DNA from: an uncultured Pseudomonadales bacterium
Lineage (GTDB): Bacteria > Pseudomonadota > Gammaproteobacteria > Pseudomonadales > Azotimanducaceae
Length of the DNA: 64,000 nt
Assembly: GCA_943787425.1 (NCBI GenBank)
Contig: CALSMJ010000005.1
Coordinates: forward strand, 1 to 64,000
Direction: 5' to 3'
This document shows, one piece after another, positions 51,784 through 62,042 of the stretch. The notes below the pieces were generated by a model. The model was not told the origin of the DNA and did not search any database. It saw only the letters and a list, made by a program, of their open reading frames with translations. The stretch's first letter is position 1. The number at the start of each line of letters is the position of its first letter. The translations under genes were made by a program, and so were the position numbers.

Positions 51784-53020
51784 CTAACTGTAGCGCACCT
51801 CAGTCACGGCATCGGTTCTGCCTGACCGAACCTGCGCTACGGCCCAGGTGAGATCGCTCAGGTACTGCGCAACGACGGTTTCATGAAAAGGTGACAGCAT
51901 TAAGTGTAGCGCTTTCGGTTGGGTGCACAAGACTGGTCACCCAACCGCGCTCAAACAGGCGTTTATACAGCGCAAAGATATCCAGTTCAGGATGACTGAA
52001 CGCCATGATGCCGAGCTTCGGCGTGCCCAGCACCTCGAACCCCAGTTCAGCCACGCCCGCTTCAATTCTTGCACGCGCTCGCGTAACCGATTGCTGTTTT
52101 TTCCGGTATCCCTCGATGCCAAGGTAATGCATCACAGCCCAAGCCGATGAAATCGCGCCACCCGGCCGAGTCCCTGCAAGCGTCGGCGTCACCATACGGC
52201 CGGCCGGCCAATCTTTTTGATCAAAGATCATGTGATCCCGAAGGGCTTCAGAGCGATAAAAAATAGTGCTCGCACCCTTTGCACAATAACCGTACTTGTG
52301 CAGATCCGCAGACAACGAGCCAACCCCAGATACCCGAAAATCCCAAGGCGGCAGGTCAACACCATTCATTTCAACAAATGGGGCGATGTATCCGCCAACA
52401 CACGCGTCCACATGCAGCCAAACATTACGCGCCGCAGCAAGCTCACCGAGCGCCGCAATCGGGTCAATCAGGCCATAGGGAAAACTGGGCGCGGATCCAA
52501 CCATCATCAAGGTGCTGTCATCGATTTGATCGGCCATGGCGCGCACATCCGCCAAATAATCGGGTCGCGTCGCAACCCGCCGGATTTCGATCGACATCAA
52601 CGCCGCCGCCTTATCGAAGGCAGGGTGCGCCGAATACGGCAGAACTAGGTTAAACGGTTCGGGCTGGCCCTGTGCTCGCGCATAATCCCGCGCCGCTTTC
52701 ACCGCCATTGTAATCGAGTCAGTGCCCCCGGACGTCATGTGCCCAACAGCCCCGTCGGGCGCATGCAGCAATGACAAGCCCATGCCCACCACTTCGGCTT
52801 CCATTTTTTTCAGCGATGGAAAGGCAGCCGGCCCCAAGCCATTTTCAGAGAGATATAACAGATAGCCTTGTTTTTGGACCTCGGTCACATCTTCCCCCGC
52901 GTTAAACACGTAGACCGCGGTTTTACCATCGCGCCACTGCACATCCCCACGGCCGCGCTCGATCATCTCTGTCTTCAACACTGAAAATGCTGTGCCGTGC
53001 TCCGGCATACCTTGCGTCAT
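51784..53020 (-). CDS. PLP-dependent lyase/decarboxylase, sphingosine-1-phosphate lyase-like (one frameshift)
   Basis: A group II PLP enzyme of about 411 residues. GHMTSGGTDSITMAVKAARDYAR binds the phosphate, HVDACVGGY carries the Asp that contacts the pyridine N, and SADLHKYGYCAKGAS holds the Schiff-base Lys. It resembles the sphinganine-1-phosphate aldolase/tyrosine decarboxylase group. The frame shifts near 51915 by one extra base; the upstream frame ends early at 51881, but the downstream frame continues LMLSPFHETVVAQYLSDL and ends AVTEVRYS at 51784. Substrate not known. A GAGG site precedes the ATG. Confidence 0.87.
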
Positions 53021-53194
53021 GGCGTCGCCTCTTACGCTTGATTAACCTTGATTGCGACATCATAGCCAGAACGCGGGGGAACCAGCTACCCCATGACACC
53101 GCACCAGGTTCATTGCGATCTGCCCCTTAGAACCTCGGCTAGGAATCTGCCGTCGAATCGATTAGCGTAATGAAAAAGCGATAAGGGCCTCAGC

Positions 53195-54430
53195 ATGACA
53201 GTCTGGTCAAACTTTCCCTCGAACGAAATCACTCGTCAGCCGTTACTTTTAATTGCCGCGTGCGTCGGGGTTATTTGTAGTTCGATTGTGCTGCCGTTTT
53301 ATACGATGGGCTTATTCGTGGTGCCCGTCACCCAAGAGTTCGGCTGGTCTCGATCTGAGTTTCAATTATCGCTTTTGTTCAGCACCGGCATGGGCGTGCT
53401 CACGTCCCCGCTCGTCGGGTTACTGATTCATCGCTTCGGCGCTCGAATTGTTGCGCTCTTTGGCCTTGCTGGCCTAAGCCTCGCTTTTTTAATACCGGCC
53501 TTCGCAACTGGGCAGCTTTGGCAATTTTATGCCGCCTATGCTGCCATGGCGCTTTTAGGCGCCGGCACGATTCCGGTAACTTGGACCACCGCTGTCACCA
53601 CCAACTTTCGTCGTCAGCGCGGTTTCGCGCTCGGGTTGGTGCTCAGCGGCACCGGACTCTGCGCCGTGCTGGTGCCGCCAGCAATCGCTTGGGTACTAAC
53701 CCATTATGGCTGGCGGGCGGGCTATATGACGCTCGCGCTGCTGCCGCTTGCGGTTGCTTGGCCCTTGGTTTTTCTCTACTTCAAGCCCGGACAAACGACG
53801 GCGCAGGATAACGTGGCAGCATCCAACGAGGATTGGGGTTTAACGCTGACCGAGGCGGTTTCAGGTTATCGATTTTGGGTTCTGCTTGCTTCTATCTTTC
53901 TGGTCTATATCGCGCAATCGGGTCTGGTACCCAATATGATTCCTGCGCTCACCGATACCGGCATTTCATCGGTCGATGCAGCCCAAACGATCAGTTTATT
54001 TGGCACTGCTGTGATCGTTGGCCGCTTGGTCATCGGATTCTGCGTGGATCGCTTCTGGGCGCCTGGGGTTGCTGCCATTGCCATCTCATTGCCGGTTTTA
54101 GGCTGCCTATTGCTCTGGTCGGATTTAACCCTTGTTAACGCTCAAATTGCGGCAATCTTATTGGGCTTTGCCGCCGGGGCAGAACTGGATTTGATGGCAT
54201 TCCTTGCAGCCACCTACTTTGGACCCAAACATTACGCCAAGATCTATGGGTTTTTGTATGCCGGGCTCGCGTCGGCATCGGGAATAGCCCCCGCCCTTTT
54301 TGCAGAACTTTACGAGATCACCCAGAGTTATCGCACCGGCTTTGCCTTGGGCGCGGTTGCTTTTACGGGCTCGGTCATGCTTGTCTTGTTACTCGGGCGT
54401 TACCCAAGCAAAGCACAACCCGCTAGCTAA
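53195..54430 (+). CDS. MFS transporter, monocarboxylate/OFA-like
   Basis: A 411-residue, twelve-helix carrier. The first helix region ends in FYTMGLFVVPVTQEFGWSRSEFQ, the signature of the MCT/oxalate-formate antiporter-like branch, followed by GLLIHRFGARIVALFG in loop 2-3 and RRQRGFALGLVLSGTGL. These carry monocarboxylates or related anions; the substrate is not known. AAGGG precedes ATG 53195. Its 3' end overlaps the acyl-CoA ligase gene by 8 bp on the opposite strand. Confidence 0.87.
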   Translation: MTVWSNFPSNEITRQPLLLIAACVGVICSSIVLPFYTMGLFVVPVTQEFGWSRSEFQLSLLFSTGMGVLTSPLVGLLIHRFGARIVALFGLAGLSLAFLIPAFATGQLWQFYAAYAAMALLGAGTIPVTWTTAVTTNFRRQRGFALGLVLSGTGLCAVLVPPAIAWVLTHYGWRAGYMTLALLPLAVAWPLVFLYFKPGQTTAQDNVAASNEDWGLTLTEAVSGYRFWVLLASIFLVYIAQSGLVPNMIPALTDTGISSVDAAQTISLFGTAVIVGRLVIGFCVDRFWAPGVAAIAISLPVLGCLLLWSDLTLVNAQIAAILLGFAAGAELDLMAFLAATYFGPKHYAKIYGFLYAGLASASGIAPALFAELYEITQSYRTGFALGAVAFTGSVMLVLLLGRYPSKAQPAS

Positions 54431-56006
54431 CCTCCGCGTCAAACCATTGCCGAAGCACAAACTTTTGGACCTTGGTCGCTGACATGGGCCAATCCTGCAC
54501 GACTCGAACATAACGCGGCATTTTAAAACTCGCGATCTTGCCCCGGCAGTACGCAATGAGCTCGTCTTCCGTGACCGATTGCCCGTCGTGACATTCAATA
54601 TAAGCAGCCGCGACTTCAGATAAGCGGTCATCTGGCACCCCAATAACTTGCGCCATTTTGACGCTCGGATGTTTTGAGATGAGCGATTCTATTTCGATCG
54701 CGGCGACATTCTCGCCCCCCACTTTCAACATGTCTTTGATCCTGCCGTGGAACTCGATCTCACCGCTTGCCCGCATCACGCAGAGATCGCCGGTTCGGAA
54801 CCAGCCATCCTGAAAGGCTTCCTTGTTCTTTTCAGGGGATTTGTAATAACCCTTGAAGATGGCATAGCCCCGAAGCCATATCTCGCCGCGCTCACCCGGC
54901 AAGCAGGGCGCCTGCGTTTCCGGATGCAGGATCTTCGCTTCCAAGCCCGGCATCGGTTTGCCGCAGGTGGTCACACGACTTTCAAGCGGTTCATCGGGGT
55001 GGTTGAACGCAAGTACCCCACCTGCCTCGGTCAGGCCATACGCGCCCGTTTGTATGGCTTGGGGAAAGGCGGCTTGAAACTGCCGAAGCACGTCCGGTGG
55101 CGCCACATTATTCAGTCGTTTGATTGCGGAGAGATCCCGAGTTTGAAAATCCGGATGAGCGATCAATGCCGCCGTGACCGTCGGAAAGGACGGAAACGCA
55201 ACGGTCGCCCGTTCGGCCTCTAGCATCGCAAGGCTTTCACCGGCGTCCATATGAACCATCGATAGCAAGGCAGCTCCGGCATCAATACAGCACAGCATCG
55301 GTAGGATCGAGGCCATATGGAACATCGGTAGCGGCGCCCAAAACCGGTCTTGATCGGTCAAGAAATAGCGGCTCTGGTTCATATTGATGCCGTTTTGAAC
55401 CAACATCTCATGATGCAGCGGACACCCTTTTGGGTGCGCCGTGGTGCCTGAGGTATACATCATAATCGCCGTATCTTCTGATGAAACCGCGCCAAGGATT
55501 TCAAGCACCGCCGCTTGATCAACGTTATCAGCCGCGGCTTCAAAGTCGGCTTGGGTCATAAAACCGTTCCGCTGCCCGCCTAACATCACCATCGCCTCTA
55601 GCCGCTCAGGATTTGAGAGCGCCTGGGCCTCGAGCAGGAGCCGCCCGAAGTCCGCATATTCGCTGATCAAATCATGGGTCACGATGAGTTTCAGTTCGGC
55701 ATTGCTCACAACGTACGCCAGTTCCGCCGGCTTATAGCGCGCATTCATTGGCACGGCGATAGCGCCCAAACACTGCAAGCCCAATAAGCACTCGATGTAC
55801 TCCGGACAATTGGCCATCAGCAAGCCAACATGATCGCCCCGGACAATGCCGCAGGCTTTAAAACTGGCCGCACGCGATAGCATGGCCGATTGCATCGAGG
55901 CGTAGGAGTGTCGGTGATCTGGGAAGACCAGAAAATCGGATGCAGGCCAACGCGCCGCGGCCGCGAGGAAGTAATCTGCAATCGTCGGGTTTTGTTGCGC
56001 ATTCAT
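54423..56006 (-). CDS. Acyl-CoA synthetase (AMP-forming), FadD-like
   Basis: A 527-residue acyl-CoA ligase. The P-loop motif is IMMYTSGTTAHPKGCPLHH near residue 170, A5 is GAYGLTEAGG, A7 is GWFRTGDLCVM and A10 is FKMPRYVRVVQDWPMSATK with the catalytic Lys. It differs from the other ligase at 4084-5880 and belongs to the FadD/CaiC-like group. It activates a fatty or aromatic acid. ATG 56006 (MNAQQNP) is preferred to an upstream start; its ribosome site is weak. Divergent to the LLM oxidoreductase. Confidence 0.92.
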   Translation of the reverse strand: MNAQQNPTIADYFLAAAARWPASDFLVFPDHRHSYASMQSAMLSRAASFKACGIVRGDHVGLLMANCPEYIECLLGLQCLGAIAVPMNARYKPAELAYVVSNAELKLIVTHDLISEYADFGRLLLEAQALSNPERLEAMVMLGGQRNGFMTQADFEAAADNVDQAAVLEILGAVSSEDTAIMMYTSGTTAHPKGCPLHHEMLVQNGINMNQSRYFLTDQDRFWAPLPMFHMASILPMLCCIDAGAALLSMVHMDAGESLAMLEAERATVAFPSFPTVTAALIAHPDFQTRDLSAIKRLNNVAPPDVLRQFQAAFPQAIQTGAYGLTEAGGVLAFNHPDEPLESRVTTCGKPMPGLEAKILHPETQAPCLPGERGEIWLRGYAIFKGYYKSPEKNKEAFQDGWFRTGDLCVMRASGEIEFHGRIKDMLKVGGENVAAIEIESLISKHPSVKMAQVIGVPDDRLSEVAAAYIECHDGQSVTEDELIAYCRGKIASFKMPRYVRVVQDWPMSATKVQKFVLRQWFDAEVS

Positions 56007-56244
56007 ATTTTTGACACACGTTAAAGCCAACTCAAATCATAAGCGGTCAGTCTGGGAATTACGAGGCTCGGCTTGGTTGTGCGCACGTGGCGCGCATCCG
56101 GGCACCTCAATCGGCCGGCCTGCAGGCCTTTAGTCAACACAGGAGCTGCGGCATTTGATAAGCTCCTACGCCAGCAAGATGTCGAGCCAGCGTTATGAAC
56201 GACTGCTCATTTCTGATTAAGCGAGGACCACTGAGGACCCTATC

Positions 56245-57147
56245 ATGAGATTTAGCTTCTGGCCTCGGCCAACCCATCCGTTTGCCACCACCTTTAACCT
56301 CGCACATCACGTCGAGAAAACCGGATGGGATGGCTTTTGGTTGGCGGATCACTTTATGCCGAACGCAGAGGACACCAGCGCACCTTGGCCCGAAGCCTTC
56401 ACAACGCTTGCGGCAATCGCTGCCAGCGTGCCACGAATTCGGCTCGGCTCATTGGTTGCCGGCAACACTTACCGCCACCCCGCCGTGCTCGCCAAAATGG
56501 CAGCGACGATCGATCATATTTGTAACGGTCGAATGGTTTTGGGTTTGGGGGCGGGCTGGCAGGAAAATGAACATCTAAAATATGGCCTGCCCTTTTATGA
56601 TGTCCCTGAACGCCTTGCACGACTCGAGGAGGCCTGCCAAGTCATCAAACAACTTTATGAGAACCCGGCAAGCAATTTTCCAGGCCGCTTCTACCGGTTA
56701 ACCGATGCACCCCTTGAACCCAAACCATTGCAAACCCGGTTGCCCTTACTGATCGGCGGCGGCGGCGAAAAAGTCACCTTAAGAATCACAGCGCAATATG
56801 CAGACGAATGGAATGTCTGGGGTACGGTTGCCACCTTAAAACATAAACTGGCCATCTTAGATGCGCACTGCGAGCGATTGGGACGCGATCCAAGCACCCT
56901 AAAGCGGACCGCGGTTGCTTTGGTGTTTTTAACAGACGATGACGCTTTCGCCGAAAAAATGCGCGGCAACACCCAGGCAAGCATCGCCGGCTCCGTTCAA
57001 GCGCTGCAAGATACCATCGGCGCCTACTGCGATCTCGGCGTCGATGAATTCATCGTTCCAGATTTTAATCTGGGCAATGACCCAATTGAGACCTTAGATC
57101 GCCTGATCAATGAGGTCTTTGCGCCATTTCACGGAACCATGCTTTAG
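56245..57147 (+). CDS. LLM-class (luciferase-like) flavin/F420-dependent oxidoreductase
   Basis: A 300-residue TIM-barrel oxidoreductase. GWDGFWLADHFMPN near residue 28, RLGSLVAGNTYRHPAVLAKMAATIDHICNGR, and LGLGAGWQENEH are the standard luciferase-like monooxygenase motifs. The pattern is that of subfamilies annotated as F420-dependent, but FMN use cannot be excluded. GAGGAC lies 6 nt before ATG 56245. The likely downstream partner, the carboxylesterase, starts 106 bp later. Confidence 0.9.
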   Translation: MRFSFWPRPTHPFATTFNLAHHVEKTGWDGFWLADHFMPNAEDTSAPWPEAFTTLAAIAASVPRIRLGSLVAGNTYRHPAVLAKMAATIDHICNGRMVLGLGAGWQENEHLKYGLPFYDVPERLARLEEACQVIKQLYENPASNFPGRFYRLTDAPLEPKPLQTRLPLLIGGGGEKVTLRITAQYADEWNVWGTVATLKHKLAILDAHCERLGRDPSTLKRTAVALVFLTDDDAFAEKMRGNTQASIAGSVQALQDTIGAYCDLGVDEFIVPDFNLGNDPIETLDRLINEVFAPFHGTML

Positions 57148-57253
57148 GCCGTTTATCCTGCTCGGTCGCTGCACGGTTCTTTTGAGCGCCGATGATTTGC
57201 GCTCAGGCCGGCAAACGCCTATAAAGATCGTCTACCCTGGGTTTGAGAACATT

Positions 57254-59089
57254 ATGGCAGCAAGAATTATAGCGCTCGCGATCCTGCTGCTCACCCTTGC
57301 AGCCTGTGATGCCATGGTCCATCAGCAAACCCAGCGCACAACCAGTTTTGGACCGGTCATCGGCACCCATGAAGGCAGCCTTTCAGTTTGGCGGGGCATT
57401 CCCTTTGCCCAACCCCCCATCGGCGCTTTGCGCTGGCGCGCGCCGCTGCCGCCCGTGCCTTGGACGGAAACCTTAACCGCACTTGAAAACGCCCCCGCAT
57501 GTTTTCAACGCGGTTTTTTTCAAGGCGATAACGAAGATCCCTTTAGCGGCGACGAGGATTGCCTTTATCTTAATATTTGGGCGCCAACGCAAACTGACTC
57601 TGATCAAGCCCTACCGGTCATGGTTTGGATTCACGGCGGCGCCAACACGCTGGGTTCGGCTGCCACTTATAATCCCAGTCATCTTGTTAACGAGCAGTCC
57701 GTGATCGTTGTCACCATTGCGTACCGACTTGCCTCATTCGGCTGGTTTCGCCATCCATCGCTGCGAGCGGGCCCCACAACGGCAATGGATGATTCTGGTA
57801 ATTTTGGCACCCTCGACACCATTGCAGCCCTGCGCTTTGTGCAAGACAACATCGCCGAGTTCGGCGGTGACCCAAGCAATGTCACAATCTTTGGCGAATC
57901 CGCTGGCGGACATAATGTCGCAGCCCTACTCGCGTCCCCGCTGGCTGATGGGCTATTCCACAAGGCCATTATCCAAAGTGGCATTGTCTCCGTCGCCAGT
58001 CTCAATGAAGCCGAAAGCGATTATCCAAGCGATGGCGTCTCGGGCACGATCAGCAGTCAAGAGATACTCTATCAATTGTTGATTAAGGACGGCATTGCGG
58101 AAGACTTGGCCGGGGCAAAGCGACATCTCGCTAACCTGACGAGCTCAGAAATAGCAGACTACTTGCGAGCGCAAACACCTGCGAATCTGCTGCAAGCCGA
58201 GCAAGCCGCGAACCCTCGGCAAGTAGGCATGACTCGGGTATTCCCGGATGGCGTCGTCGTCCGCTCCGACGGCATTGTTGGCGCGCTCAAGGATCCCGCT
58301 CGCACCCGGGTTCCCATTCTCGTGGGAACCAATCGCGATGAAACAAAGCTGTTTAATGCCATGGATCCCCATTTAGTGGAATGGGGCCAACCCGACGGCC
58401 TTTGGTCCTTCATCGACAGAATGCCGCTGACCATAAAGAACCCCGATTATTATCAGGCAATGAGTGAATACGGCAGTGATTTTTGGAAGCTCAGAGCAAC
58501 CGATGACGTCGCGCGCAGCCTCACCCAAAGCGAGCAGACCGTATTTGCTTACCGCTTTGATTGGGATGAATTACCAACCATTCAAGACCTGAATTACGCC
58601 GATCTACTGGGCGCGGCGCACGCGATGGAACTCCTATTTTTATTCCCAGCCGCCATGGCGCAAACCTTGGTTTCAAAGTTTGTGATTGGGGATGGCGCTG
58701 AAGCGGCGGAGCGCTTATCTCAGCAAATGCGCAACTACTGGGCCGCCTTTGCCTACACTGGCGACCCGAATCTAGGACTCCCCGCCCCGCAACCCACTTG
58801 GCCGGTCTGGCAAGCAGCAGACGGCGTCGAACGTTTCCTGATCCTCGACAGTGACAATGACCAAGGCATTATGACCAGTACAGCCGCACTGACTTTAAAG
58901 AGTCTGCTGACCAAGCTCGAACAAGACCCGCGCTTTGATTTAATGGGGCGCTGCCAAGCGCTTTACGGACTCACCTATCGAAATGGTGACAATATCGATT
59001 CTGCCGCCTGGGAGACGTTTGCGGCAGGACAATGCTTGGACCGGGATTATCAAACCGTTACACAGTTGCTTGAACGCCAAAGGTTTTAA
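57254..59089 (+). CDS. Carboxylesterase family (type B) lipoprotein
   Basis: A 611-residue esterase. The lipobox LAAC lies near residue 16-19, so the enzyme is membrane-anchored. The type B pattern includes VWRGIPFAQPP near 40, EDCLYLNIWAP, WIHGGA (oxyanion hole) and the nucleophile elbow FGESAGGHNVAALL near 213, an acid segment GTNRDE and a late GAAHAMEL with the His. It hydrolyses carboxyl esters outside the cytoplasm. ATG 57254 is chosen because it begins the lipoprotein signal. Substrate unknown. Confidence 0.92.
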   Translation: MAARIIALAILLLTLAACDAMVHQQTQRTTSFGPVIGTHEGSLSVWRGIPFAQPPIGALRWRAPLPPVPWTETLTALENAPACFQRGFFQGDNEDPFSGDEDCLYLNIWAPTQTDSDQALPVMVWIHGGANTLGSAATYNPSHLVNEQSVIVVTIAYRLASFGWFRHPSLRAGPTTAMDDSGNFGTLDTIAALRFVQDNIAEFGGDPSNVTIFGESAGGHNVAALLASPLADGLFHKAIIQSGIVSVASLNEAESDYPSDGVSGTISSQEILYQLLIKDGIAEDLAGAKRHLANLTSSEIADYLRAQTPANLLQAEQAANPRQVGMTRVFPDGVVVRSDGIVGALKDPARTRVPILVGTNRDETKLFNAMDPHLVEWGQPDGLWSFIDRMPLTIKNPDYYQAMSEYGSDFWKLRATDDVARSLTQSEQTVFAYRFDWDELPTIQDLNYADLLGAAHAMELLFLFPAAMAQTLVSKFVIGDGAEAAERLSQQMRNYWAAFAYTGDPNLGLPAPQPTWPVWQAADGVERFLILDSDNDQGIMTSTAALTLKSLLTKLEQDPRFDLMGRCQALYGLTYRNGDNIDSAAWETFAAGQCLDRDYQTVTQLLERQRF

Positions 59090-59100
59090 CCGCTACCGGG

Positions 59101-59880
59101 CTATTGGCCTTTGAACTTTGGCGCGCGCTTGGTTAGAAACGCATCGATACCCTCTTGTTTGTCCTGGGTTTGCAGTAACGCGCTTTGAGCGAACTTCTCC
59201 ATCGCCAAAGCCGACGCGGAACTCCCTTCCAGCCCCTGCTGGACCATTACCTTCATAAAATGTGGCACAAACGGCGCGAAACCGGCCAGATGATTGGCCA
59301 TTTTAGTGACTTCCCCAGTCAACGCGCTCGATTCAACAACCCGCGTGACCAACCCAATTTGTAGAGCGCGCTCAGCGGTAATGGGCTCGCCCATCAGCAA
59401 CATCTCCAACGCCCAGCCTTTACCAATGAGGCGCGGCAATCGCGCGGTCGCACCGCCACCTGGGATAATGCCGAGTTTGCCTTCAGGCGTTCCGAAGCGA
59501 CTGCTAGGTGAACACACTCTAAGATCACAGCCTAAGGCAACCTCCAGGCCACCCCCCATGCAAATACCGTCTATGGCGGCAATGGTGACTTTCGGTGATG
59601 CTTCAAGCTTCGCCGCGAGCCCCTGTACAATGGGCTCCATACCTTTTTTTAGATCCCGGTCTGCCACTTCATTCAAATCTGACCCTGCAGCAAAAGCACG
59701 GCCGCCTGCCCCCCAAAAACTGATCACCCGAATATCATCTTCACGCGCAAGCAGATCAAACGCCCGATTCAGCTCGTCTAGAACCTGCAAGGAAATAGCA
59801 TTGTGTTTCTCGGGTCGGTCAATCGTAATGACGCCCAATGGGGCGCGGCGTTCCAAACGAATGGTTTCAAAATCAGACAT
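59101..59880 (-). CDS. Enoyl-CoA hydratase/isomerase family protein
   Basis: A 259-residue crotonase. The oxyanion hole segments GRAFAAGSDLNEVA and IDGICMGGGLEVALGCDLRV are intact, and FGTPEGKLGIIPGGGATARL carries the catalytic Glu of true enoyl-CoA hydratases, in contrast to the other crotonase at 18916-19719. The C-terminus ends in FLTKRAPKFKG. The ribosome site before the ATG is weak. It stands downstream of the esterase on the opposite strand and probably hydrates a 2-enoyl-CoA in the pathways of this region. Confidence 0.93.
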   Translation of the reverse strand: MSDFETIRLERRAPLGVITIDRPEKHNAISLQVLDELNRAFDLLAREDDIRVISFWGAGGRAFAAGSDLNEVADRDLKKGMEPIVQGLAAKLEASPKVTIAAIDGICMGGGLEVALGCDLRVCSPSSRFGTPEGKLGIIPGGGATARLPRLIGKGWALEMLLMGEPITAERALQIGLVTRVVESSALTGEVTKMANHLAGFAPFVPHFMKVMVQQGLEGSSASALAMEKFAQSALLQTQDKQEGIDAFLTKRAPKFKGQ

Positions 59881-60087
59881 CGGGGATTCTTTTTTGACTC
59901 AGGTTTTCATAAACCGGCCGAGCTTAGCGCAAGCTGCCGGGCGTTACTAGGCGCACCGTTATTGCCCACAAGAGACCCTCTCGCATGGCGAGACAACTGA
60001 GTAATCCGCATCTGCCACCAAGGAGACGATCTGCGCCATCGCAGTCCGCTTTAACGCATGCCAGCCGCCTTAGGCACCTTCGAAGAA

Positions 60088-61878
60088 CTAGAAATTTTCT
60101 GGCACTTGGACCGCTTCCAATCCCATATAGCCCCAGCAAACCAAACCTGTTGCATCTTCGGCGCAGCTATAATTACCACCAACACTGACCTGTTTTGGAT
60201 TGTCCAACACAGGCACATCCAACTGACCTTGGGAATTCTTGCCCCAGCACTGAACGCCTGAGTCATCCAACGCGCAAGTATGTTCATAGCCAACGCTGAC
60301 ATCGGTTGGACGCACCAACGGCAGCGCCTGCGCTTGGCCGTGCTCATCATCGCCCCAACAAACGACCCCGGTATCATCGACGACACAATTATGGTTGCCC
60401 AATCCACTGCTGAGATATTTGGGATTCAGAAGCTCTGGGACGTCTGTTTGCCCGTACGCATTGGACCCCCAGCAGTGCACCCCGTCATCATCCAGCGCGC
60501 AGCTGTGATAAAGGCCTGCTGTGACCTGCCGTGGGTTACGTAACGTTGGTGGCACATCCGTTTGCCCATTAAAGTTCCAACCCCAACAATCCACCGTTGC
60601 GCCATCCAACAAGCAAGCATGTCGACCACCGGTTGCAATTTGAATTGGGTTGATGGTGAATGGCGCACTGGCTTGGTTACGCGAATTATCACCCCAACAA
60701 ACCACCCCTTCATCAGCGATTGCACAACTAAAATCGAAACCCGTGCTGACCTGCCGCGGATTGGTCAAGACGGGCACCGCCGTTTGGCCCGCATCATTAT
60801 CACCAAAGCACTCAACAACACCTGTTTTTAAATGGCAACTGTGCGTACTGCCTGTGCTGATGACGACCCCGCTTTGCGTCGCAGCGCGCAGCACTGGAAG
60901 ATCCTCTACATAATCCAACGGCCCTTTTTCCTCAATCAGCACCGGGCGTGGCCGTTTGAAATAATCATACAAGCTCACTGTTTCAGGTCGATCTGGCTCA
61001 ACCATACCGCCTACAAAAGCCATCTCATCGTCGTCATTCAAATAACTGCGCTTGCGACCCCAACAGACCAAGCCATCATCCCCCACAGCGCAGCTATGGC
61101 CACTGCCTAAGGCTAACATTCTGGGGTTTTTGATGTCTGGCACCAACAATTGATCTTGGTTGCCAAATCCCCAACACTTTACCTTTCCTGACGTGATCGC
61201 ACAGGTATGCAGGCCGCCAACCCCAATATCTGAAATCTCGGTAAACGGCGGCGCGATGCTTTCGCCAAAATCATTAGGCCCCCAGCAGATCAAACCTTCA
61301 CGGCTTGCTGCGCAAGCATGCGTACTCAACCGCAAGATCTCTAAGCCCTTAAACGCCGGAGGGTCAAGCGTGCCATCATGATCGGCGCCCCAACACTGCA
61401 GGCTTCCACCCGATAGCGCGCAAGTGAAGTCATCGCCCGCCGCAAGGGCCGTAACGTTTCCAAGGTTTGGCACGTTAAGCTGACCATAATCGTTCAAACC
61501 CCAGCAGCGCACCCCGTCATCGTCCAAGGCGCAGGCATGCCGGCTGCCAACCGAGACCTTAACCGGGTTTACCAGTTTCGGAATGTCCAACAATCCATCT
61601 GATTGCCGTCCCCAGCAACTTAAGCCTGCGTCTGAAATCGCGCACACAGTACCGCGGGCCCCGGCGCTTAATTCTCGGGCACCACTCAGCAGTGGCACAT
61701 CAAGCTGACCCACCGTGTTTTCACCGCCGCACTCAACGGCGCCGTCATCGATAACGCAGGTGTAATTGTTTCCTGCACTGACATGACTCACTTCCCCGAA
61801 GCTGACCGGCGCAAAGGCGATAAAGAAGAACAGCAGAAGAGACTGCTTCGATAACCGTTTTCTAAGCCGTTTAATCAT
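60088..61878 (-). CDS. Secreted RCC1-repeat protein, 14 blades in two blocks of seven
   Basis: A 596-residue exported protein. After the signal peptide (SLLLFFFIAFAPVSFG) come 14 repeats of about 37 residues with the pattern VSxGxxHxCALDDDGVxCWGxNxxGQxDVP, seven before and seven after a ~50-residue linker (about 280-330) rich in Pro, Glu and charged residues. Seven-bladed propellers are the RCC1 fold, so two propellers are likely. Almost every repeat has two Cys eight to ten residues apart, which suits disulfides in an extracytoplasmic protein. ATG 61878 has AGGGAAC upstream. RCC1-like bacterial proteins have unknown roles, perhaps binding ligands at the surface. Confidence 0.85.
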   Translation of the reverse strand: MIKRLRKRLSKQSLLLFFFIAFAPVSFGEVSHVSAGNNYTCVIDDGAVECGGENTVGQLDVPLLSGARELSAGARGTVCAISDAGLSCWGRQSDGLLDIPKLVNPVKVSVGSRHACALDDDGVRCWGLNDYGQLNVPNLGNVTALAAGDDFTCALSGGSLQCWGADHDGTLDPPAFKGLEILRLSTHACAASREGLICWGPNDFGESIAPPFTEISDIGVGGLHTCAITSGKVKCWGFGNQDQLLVPDIKNPRMLALGSGHSCAVGDDGLVCWGRKRSYLNDDDEMAFVGGMVEPDRPETVSLYDYFKRPRPVLIEEKGPLDYVEDLPVLRAATQSGVVISTGSTHSCHLKTGVVECFGDNDAGQTAVPVLTNPRQVSTGFDFSCAIADEGVVCWGDNSRNQASAPFTINPIQIATGGRHACLLDGATVDCWGWNFNGQTDVPPTLRNPRQVTAGLYHSCALDDDGVHCWGSNAYGQTDVPELLNPKYLSSGLGNHNCVVDDTGVVCWGDDEHGQAQALPLVRPTDVSVGYEHTCALDDSGVQCWGKNSQGQLDVPVLDNPKQVSVGGNYSCAEDATGLVCWGYMGLEAVQVPENF

Positions 61879-62042
61879 CTGTTCCCTGACATTCTTATTC
61901 CAAATCCGAAAGCCCAACGAGCCAGCGGTATTGTTTGACAGCACTTACCATTCCGTTCTGGCTCAAGCTCTGGTGCCTGGCGCTGTCTTTTATCCAGACT
62001 TTTTGACCTTGACGAGACCCTCGTTTCACGCCACATTTAACC

